Assembly: GCA_027030605.1 (NCBI GenBank)
Contig: JALVEV010000169.1
Coordinates: 1-9,938 of the forward strand
Reading direction: 5' to 3'
DNA: 9,938 nucleotides
Origin: Campylobacteraceae bacterium
Lineage (GTDB): Bacteria > Campylobacterota > Campylobacteria > Campylobacterales > Sulfurovaceae
Shown here: positions 6,106 to 9,938 of the stretch, one piece after another
How positions within the stretch are numbered: the stretch's first letter is position 1
How the letters are laid out: the number at the start of each line of letters is the position of its first letter
The notes under the pieces: model-generated
Database searches by the model: none
Seen by the model: only the letters and a program-made list of their open reading frames with translations
What the model was told of the DNA's origin: nothing
Position numbers and translations under genes: made by a program

Positions 6106-7695
6106 CTACTTCGAATTACTTTTTGATGCTGTTGGAGAGTTTCCAAAAGCTCCTAAATTAACTCTTTTTCCATTTGGTATAGGTTCGTTCTCATAACTAG
6201 ATATGGGAGCTCCTTTATCAATACAAGGACTATTTTTACTATCTTTAATCCACTTGAAACCATTCCAACGACCCTCTTTAGACATTAAATGATAACCAAG
6301 CCATGCCTCTTTTGCACCTAAATCATCTCTCCAATCTCTGTTTGCATTTGCTTTTTGCCAATGGGGAGATAGTATAAAGTAGGTATTATTTTTATACTCT
6401 TTATAGTAAGGATTACTATAAGTAGCAAAAAGAGGTTCAGCATGAATATCTATTGAGGAGAAAGCATTACGATAATCTCCTTTAGTATTTCCATAAATAT
6501 CATTATTCTCAACAACAAACGAATGAACAGATGGTACTTGATTATCAATACCATAAGTTGCATTATGGACAATAATATTATTTCGAACAATGGTCTTAAA
6601 GTCTGAAATAGTATTGACTCTATCCCCTTGATAAAAACTAATTCCTGCATCGTTTTCACTGAGTTCAATAGTATTATTTTCAATAAGGGTATTGTTGAAA
6701 CCAGCAATACCAATACCTGCTAGTCTATACCAAGAGATAACATTATGATGAATATAAACATCTCTTTGAGAGTTCAAAGTTCCTGCATACTTCTCTTGGT
6801 TTAACCAAATACCATAATAAGCACCATGTCCATAAAGATAATTTTCATATATCTCAACATCATTTATAGGAGTATCTCCATTAGCTTCAACAACAATAGC
6901 ACCCGAACCAGAAGACCTTCTATCAGGGTCATTGCCAATTATATTATTATGTACTTTAAAATGGTTACAATATTGGGTTCTAACTCCTGCATCAGTACGA
7001 TGGTTGGTTATAATATTATTAAAAATTTCAAAATTATCAACATTAGCAAGATAGATACCATCATGCCCACTCTTATGTATACGGTTATTATAAAATTTAG
7101 AATTAATACTGACTTGACGTTTGTGAAATCCTGTCTGAATAGCATCAGCTAAATTGTGGTGTAAATACATATTATTAATGGTTATATTGTAGGTATTTTG
7201 CAGTTGAATAATTGTATAATAGGAGCGACCAGAAGGTTCTTTTTGATGGTCTCTATTTCCATCAATTTCAAAACCTCTTATAGTAATGTTCCTACTATTA
7301 ATCGTTGGGTCTTCAATTCCAAAAGTAAACTGTGTACCTTTTTGTCCAATAAGTGGCTTAAACTTTGTCCACCATCCTGCATTGTCAACAAGTTTAACAA
7401 TAGCAGAAGAGTCTCCTTCTAATATTGTGTTAGAAGAGATATAGATAGTTGAGTCTATCCAATAGGTATGTGGACCTTTTAAATGAACAGTTGTATATTC
7501 AGGGTGAGTTGCTACAAAGTCCAGTGCTTTATTAATCTCAACTTGGTCACTCTTCCCATCACAATTATAGTTACCACTTCCATCTCCTGCTACATAAACA
7601 ATAGGTTCACTCATGCTTATTTTATTTATCTTGGCATCTATATTGGATATACCCAAAAATAGTAATGCTATTAATATTTTCATACTTAACTTCAT
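6106..7695 (-). CDS. secreted right-handed parallel beta-helix protein (pectate-lyase-like fold)
   Basis: 529 residues. A signal peptide is visible (MKLSMKILIALLFLGISNIDA, cleavage near 21), so it is exported. Residues 33-105 resemble the N-terminal cap of pectate-lyase-superfamily proteins: YVAGDGSGNYNCDG, QVEINKALDFV, TTVHLKGPHTYWI, NTILEGDS. From about 135 to 405 come repeated short strands with NN-I or N-N-I turns (for example NITINNMYLHHN, FEIFNNIITN, FKVHNNIIGN, DVYIHHNVIS, NTLIENNTIEL, TIVRNNIIVHN), the pattern of parallel beta-helix repeats. The end, SPCIDKGAP to VNLGAFGNSP (489-521), is a common closing motif of such proteins. The fold is typical of polysaccharide lyases, hydrolases and C5-epimerases; I cannot assign catalytic residues. 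It lies tail-to-tail with wzc (7-base gap). Met1 (7695) or Met5 (7683) could be the start, as neither has a good ribosome site. Role on the exported polymer is inferred. Confidence 0.88.
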   Translation of the reverse strand: MKLSMKILIALLFLGISNIDAKINKISMSEPIVYVAGDGSGNYNCDGKSDQVEINKALDFVATHPEYTTVHLKGPHTYWIDSTIYISSNTILEGDSSAIVKLVDNAGWWTKFKPLIGQKGTQFTFGIEDPTINSRNITIRGFEIDGNRDHQKEPSGRSYYTIIQLQNTYNITINNMYLHHNLADAIQTGFHKRQVSINSKFYNNRIHKSGHDGIYLANVDNFEIFNNIITNHRTDAGVRTQYCNHFKVHNNIIGNDPDRRSSGSGAIVVEANGDTPINDVEIYENYLYGHGAYYGIWLNQEKYAGTLNSQRDVYIHHNVISWYRLAGIGIAGFNNTLIENNTIELSENDAGISFYQGDRVNTISDFKTIVRNNIIVHNATYGIDNQVPSVHSFVVENNDIYGNTKGDYRNAFSSIDIHAEPLFATYSNPYYKEYKNNTYFILSPHWQKANANRDWRDDLGAKEAWLGYHLMSKEGRWNGFKWIKDSKNSPCIDKGAPISSYENEPIPNGKRVNLGAFGNSPTASKSNSK

Positions 7696-7730
7696 AGTAA
7701 AAGTTTAACTTGAATATTCTTTTATTTACA

Positions 7731-7739
7731 TATATACCA
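7731..7739 (-). promoter_or_regulatory. candidate extended -10 promoter of the beta-helix gene
   Basis: On the minus strand TGGTATATA (TG, one base, TATATA) lies about 35 bases before the ATG at 7695, which would give a short leader. No -35 box is evident. The match is modest in such AT-rich DNA. Confidence 0.3.
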
Positions 7740-7761
7740 GTAAAATATAATATTTTTTTAT

Positions 7762-7806
7762 AAAATAGGTAAAAAATAATCACATTTTATAGAATAAGCC
7801 TATTTT
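7762..7806 (-). repeat. inverted repeat AAAATAGG / CCTATTTT, possible weak terminator
   Basis: Eight-base perfect arms (7762-7769 and 7799-7806) flank a 29-base AT-rich loop, some 40 bases past the deacetylase stop codon on the minus strand. The stem has only two G:C pairs and the loop is long, so it is not a canonical intrinsic terminator; the following minus-strand DNA does include a T-containing tract. It could equally be a chance repeat or a protein site. Confidence 0.25.
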
Positions 7807-7845
7807 TATCATATTAAATAAAACATTTTATATTATATATTTGTT

Positions 7846-8613
7846 TTATTTTCGTTTTAGTAAAATCTTTTTTATAAAATTTTTCACTCCTCTAATAATT
7901 AAAATCTGATACCACTCTGTACTATTTTTTGCCCAATGTTCAGGATGAATATTCATCATAATCCTATTAGGTAATCTTCCCTCATTTAAATGTTCAATAA
8001 TATCTTTTGTATGATGAAATAAAAAATTAAACTCGGTATCTACTCTATCTCTTAAATTAATAGATTCATTATTCCATGCACGACCAGCATCTGTAATATA
8101 AAGAACTTTTTGAAAATCTATATCAAAGTAGGGTTCAGAGAGTATATTATACTTTTTATAATCATATTTTTCCCATAAAAGACGGCTATCCCATTTAGAG
8201 GTTGGTCTTCCATGCATTGCTATACTTCTTATAGGATAGAGTTGATTTAATCTAGCTAAATTTAGTTCAAAATCATTAATTGCACGTTCATAATCTCCAT
8301 TGGTTTCAGCTAAAGATTCATAGTGATATCCTATCTCATGACCAAGATTCATAATCTCTTTGATAATATTTGGTTTAAATGTTTGAGGTATCGTTCTAAA
8401 ATAGTATGTCGCTTTTATATCTAAACTATTTTCTAACCTAGCCATAGTAAGAGAACGATTTGGATACCTATCAACATCATGACGCATCAGTATCAATGGT
8501 TTATCCTTTTCATATTTATTATTAAAATAGTTTTCAACTTTAACAAACTGATACTCTCTCTTTTTCAAACTAGTTAAAAATTCTTTATATATATCGTAGG
8601 TAAAATCTTTCAT
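7846..8613 (-). CDS. polysaccharide deacetylase-like protein (NodB-homology fold)
   Basis: 255 residues, no signal peptide or membrane helix, so probably cytoplasmic. Visible motifs: LMRHDVDRYP (42-51), in the place of the NodB motif 1 with candidate catalytic and metal Asp46/Asp48; KATYYFRTIP (67-76); LGHEIGYHYESL (90-101), in the place of motif 2; IAMHGRP (131-137); YITDAGRAW (172-180); and NIHPEHW (221-227), in the place of the late His motif. The RHDVD...GHEIGYHYE combination marks a subgroup found in surface-polysaccharide loci, where it would remove an acetyl group from an amino sugar intermediate (inference). The second His of the classical H-x-x-x-H motif is not present after His97, so metal binding may differ. 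The ATG overlaps the DUF354 stop by one base (TAATG), indicating translational coupling. Fold assignment good; activity unproven. Confidence 0.88.
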   Translation of the reverse strand: MKDFTYDIYKEFLTSLKKREYQFVKVENYFNNKYEKDKPLILMRHDVDRYPNRSLTMARLENSLDIKATYYFRTIPQTFKPNIIKEIMNLGHEIGYHYESLAETNGDYERAINDFELNLARLNQLYPIRSIAMHGRPTSKWDSRLLWEKYDYKKYNILSEPYFDIDFQKVLYITDAGRAWNNESINLRDRVDTEFNFLFHHTKDIIEHLNEGRLPNRIMMNIHPEHWAKNSTEWYQILIIRGVKNFIKKILLKRK

Positions 8614-9704
8614 TATCTAAACTTCTTTTGATAATCAGGATTACTTTTCATTACTTCGACACTCTTAGGATAAGCTTCAACAAACCAAACAAAAAAGTCT
8701 GTTGTATTAATTTTTTCATTGAGCATTATCTTTTTTTTATCTTTCCATTCATCACGTAGTCTCTTATTTTCTAATGACTCTTTTATTTTATCTTTATAGC
8801 TATCAAAATTACTAATTTGGTAAGAGTAACATAGTCTATATCTATTCTCTAACTCATTTGGGACAGATAGTTTTCCTGCAAATGAGTTACATTTTAAAGC
8901 AGGAGTACCCAAGAGTGCTGATTCAGTGGTCATTGTTTGGCTATCACCTAAAAAAAGAGTTGCATAGTACATTAATGAATGTATTTTTTCAGGAGAGATT
9001 GAGAGTCTATACTCTTCCAATTCAGGTTCAATTTCTCTTTCTGTTGTAATAAATATTTTTCCATATGGCTTTAAGAGATTTACTAACTCTTTTTTCTGTT
9101 CCAATGTTAATCCACTAACCCCTACATCATGATGAGCTTTAAAGACATTAAAACGCATTATAAAAAAAACATCACTCTCCTTTAAAGAGAGTTCATTGAG
9201 TACTCTATTGTCTGGTTTAAAGTACTTTGGATGAAGATATGCCAACTCATGATAAGCATCATAAAAAATACTTTTTTTACTTTTTCTATTATTTTTTAAT
9301 GCAGAAGGTGTTAATAGTGTATCACAATAGGGGTGTGCATATTTCACAAATAACATTTGCACCTCATCATCATCGTCATCTAGTAAAATAGATTTCATCC
9401 TCGTAAGCCTTGATGCATGTGCTAATGTGATTGAGCTTCCTATACCTATATCTATCTTATTTTTAATTATTAGTTTTACTATTTTAATATTATAAATAAT
9501 TTGAGAAAAAGCTTTCCCTATTAAGGAGTCTTGTTTTTGCCCAATCACTATATAGTTCATATTATATTTATCGAGTAATGCCTTTTGAATTTTATTATCT
9601 TTAACAGTAACAAAAATCTCATGACCCTTTTCTTTCATTATCAAATAGAAATTTTTTAACAAATGTACATGCCCAGGGTGTCCTATATCTATAAGTATTC
9701 TCAT
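8613..9704 (-). CDS. DUF354 family protein, GT-B glycosyltransferase-like
   Basis: 363 residues, soluble. The N-terminus MRILIDIGHPGHVHLLKNF (1-19), then KGHEIFVTVKD (26-36), is the hallmark of DUF354 proteins, a family with a GT-B-like fold related to the UDP-GlcNAc 2-epimerase/MurG superfamily. An acidic run, LLDDDDDE (107-114), is followed by HPYCDTLLTP (124-133). The C-terminal half has FLGDSQTMTTESALLGTPAL (251-270), which corresponds to the nucleotide-sugar binding loop region of GT-B proteins. The biochemical reaction of the family is, as far as I know, not established; glycosyl transfer or sugar epimerisation are the reasonable options. It overlaps the genes on both sides by one base each (TAATG), so it is made in step with the acyltransferase and the deacetylase, suggesting that the three act in one modification step. 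Before the ATG, GGAAGA can serve as ribosome site. Confidence 0.88.
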   Translation of the reverse strand: MRILIDIGHPGHVHLLKNFYLIMKEKGHEIFVTVKDNKIQKALLDKYNMNYIVIGQKQDSLIGKAFSQIIYNIKIVKLIIKNKIDIGIGSSITLAHASRLTRMKSILLDDDDDEVQMLFVKYAHPYCDTLLTPSALKNNRKSKKSIFYDAYHELAYLHPKYFKPDNRVLNELSLKESDVFFIMRFNVFKAHHDVGVSGLTLEQKKELVNLLKPYGKIFITTEREIEPELEEYRLSISPEKIHSLMYYATLFLGDSQTMTTESALLGTPALKCNSFAGKLSVPNELENRYRLCYSYQISNFDSYKDKIKESLENKRLRDEWKDKKKIMLNEKINTTDFFVWFVEAYPKSVEVMKSNPDYQKKFR

Positions 9705-9938
9705 TATCTTCCATACCTCATTTTTTTATATAACTTTTTTGCCTTCATCTTTACATAATTAAAGAGATTATCATTCCAAATTTTATAATATGGTGTTAAC
9801 TCCCCTCCAAACCGTCTATAAAATGGTTCAACTCCAGGTAACATAGAACCTTCAAAATCAAAGTAGTTACACTTATTATAAAAATACTCTATAGTATTCC
9901 AAATCATAAGTGAATTTGCTCCTCGTACCTGCTTTTCA
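9704..9938 (-). CDS. GNAT/FemAB-like acyltransferase, C-terminal end only
   Basis: The minus-strand frame is open from the window edge (9938) to the TAA at 9706-9704, giving 77 complete codons plus one base of a further codon. An internal ATG at 9907 is not the true start, because the frame continues upstream with EKQVRGANSL, a stretch typical of the inner part of this fold. Recognisable signature: MIWNTIEYFYN, then YFDFEGSMLPGVEPFYRRFGG and ELTPYYKI. The DFEGS..pg...FyrrFGg pattern is characteristic of the C-terminal GNAT domain of FemAB-like (Acetyltransf_6 type) proteins. These transfer acyl or aminoacyl groups; in polysaccharide loci they are thought to decorate amino sugars (inference). 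A basic tail (MKAKKLYKKMRYGR) ends the protein. The stop overlaps the DUF354 start by one base. Most of the protein lies outside the window. Confidence 0.85.
   Translation of the reverse strand, partial: EKQVRGANSLMIWNTIEYFYNKCNYFDFEGSMLPGVEPFYRRFGGELTPYYKIWNDNLFNYVKMKAKKLYKKMRYGR

Larger units (their letters stand above)
7696..7845. other. AT-rich gap between the beta-helix gene and the deacetylase gene
   Basis: A 150-base non-coding stretch separates two minus-strand genes whose neighbours otherwise touch or overlap. It contains a candidate extended -10 for the beta-helix gene and one inverted repeat, and no supported ORF. It suggests that the beta-helix gene is transcribed at least partly on its own. 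Confidence 0.7.

Noticed and set aside
6084..6108. TAGAGA ... TCTCTA inverted repeat at the wzc / beta-helix convergence, considered as a bidirectional terminator
   Set aside because: Only six pairs with few G:C, a loop of about twelve A/T-rich bases, and mostly within coding sequence; too weak to call a terminator.
6826..7422. Two plus-strand open frames (about 108 and 74 codons) opposite the beta-helix gene
   Set aside because: They lie wholly antisense to a well-supported gene, lack ribosome sites and recognisable domains, and their isoleucine/asparagine/serine-rich content is what the reverse of NN-I beta-helix repeats yields.
8858..9049. 63-codon plus-strand open frame opposite the DUF354 gene
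   Set aside because: Antisense to a conserved region (the GDSQTMTTESALLGTP segment) and without signals of its own.
9704..9907. A complete small gene starting at the ATG at 9907
   Set aside because: The frame stays open upstream to the window edge with family-like residues (RGANSL), so this is the end of a longer acyltransferase gene, not a 67-residue protein.

Overview
The window is a low-GC (roughly one third G+C by eye) stretch of a surface-polysaccharide (exopolysaccharide or capsule) biosynthesis and export locus. It is most likely from a Gram-negative bacterium. An outer-membrane lipoprotein exporter (Wza type) sits directly upstream of a Wzz/BY-kinase co-polymerase (Wzc type). The AT-rich, Lys/Asn/Ile-heavy coding style, tight 1-4 base gene overlaps and strong GGGGA ribosome binding sites would fit Campylobacterota such as Sulfurovum or Sulfurimonas relatives. 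That taxonomic guess is inference from style only.

Layout. (1) Bases 1-2660, minus strand, read from right to left: a short bacterial sugar transferase (phosphoglycosyl transferase core), a membrane-anchored transglutaminase-like protein that starts at TTG and overlaps the previous gene by 4 bases, and the N-terminal 297 codons of a glutamine-hydrolysing asparagine synthase (AsnB type) cut by the window edge. (2) Bases 2661-2835: a very AT-rich divergent promoter region with a 19-base perfect palindrome and candidate -10 elements on both strands. (3) Bases 2836-6098, plus strand: a two-gene export cassette, wza-like then wzc-like, joined by a TAATG overlap. (4) Bases 6106-9938, minus strand: a secreted parallel beta-helix protein facing wzc tail-to-tail. 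After a 150-base AT-rich gap comes a translationally coupled trio, transcribed in the order GNAT/FemAB-like acyltransferase (partial), DUF354 GT-B-like protein and NodB-fold polysaccharide deacetylase, with TAATG overlaps at both joints.

How the genes may work together (inference). The sugar transferase would load the first sugar-phosphate on undecaprenyl phosphate. The deacetylase, the acyltransferase and the AsnB-type amidotransferase would tailor sugars or add amide or acyl groups. Wzc would control chain length and drive export through Wza. The beta-helix protein would act on or bind the polymer outside the cytoplasm. The transglutaminase-like protein would act in the periplasm on an unknown protein or peptide substrate. 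No flippase, polymerase or conventional glycosyltransferase series is seen, so the locus must continue on one or both sides. No RNA genes, CRISPR arrays, insertion sequences or transposases were seen.

Most notable: the sugar transferase lacks the usual N-terminal membrane helix; a Cys-His-Asp transglutaminase-like anchored protein lies in the middle of the locus; the kinase ends in a seven-fold Tyr-Gly run; and the beta-helix protein resembles, from memory, methanosarcinal surface beta-helix proteins.
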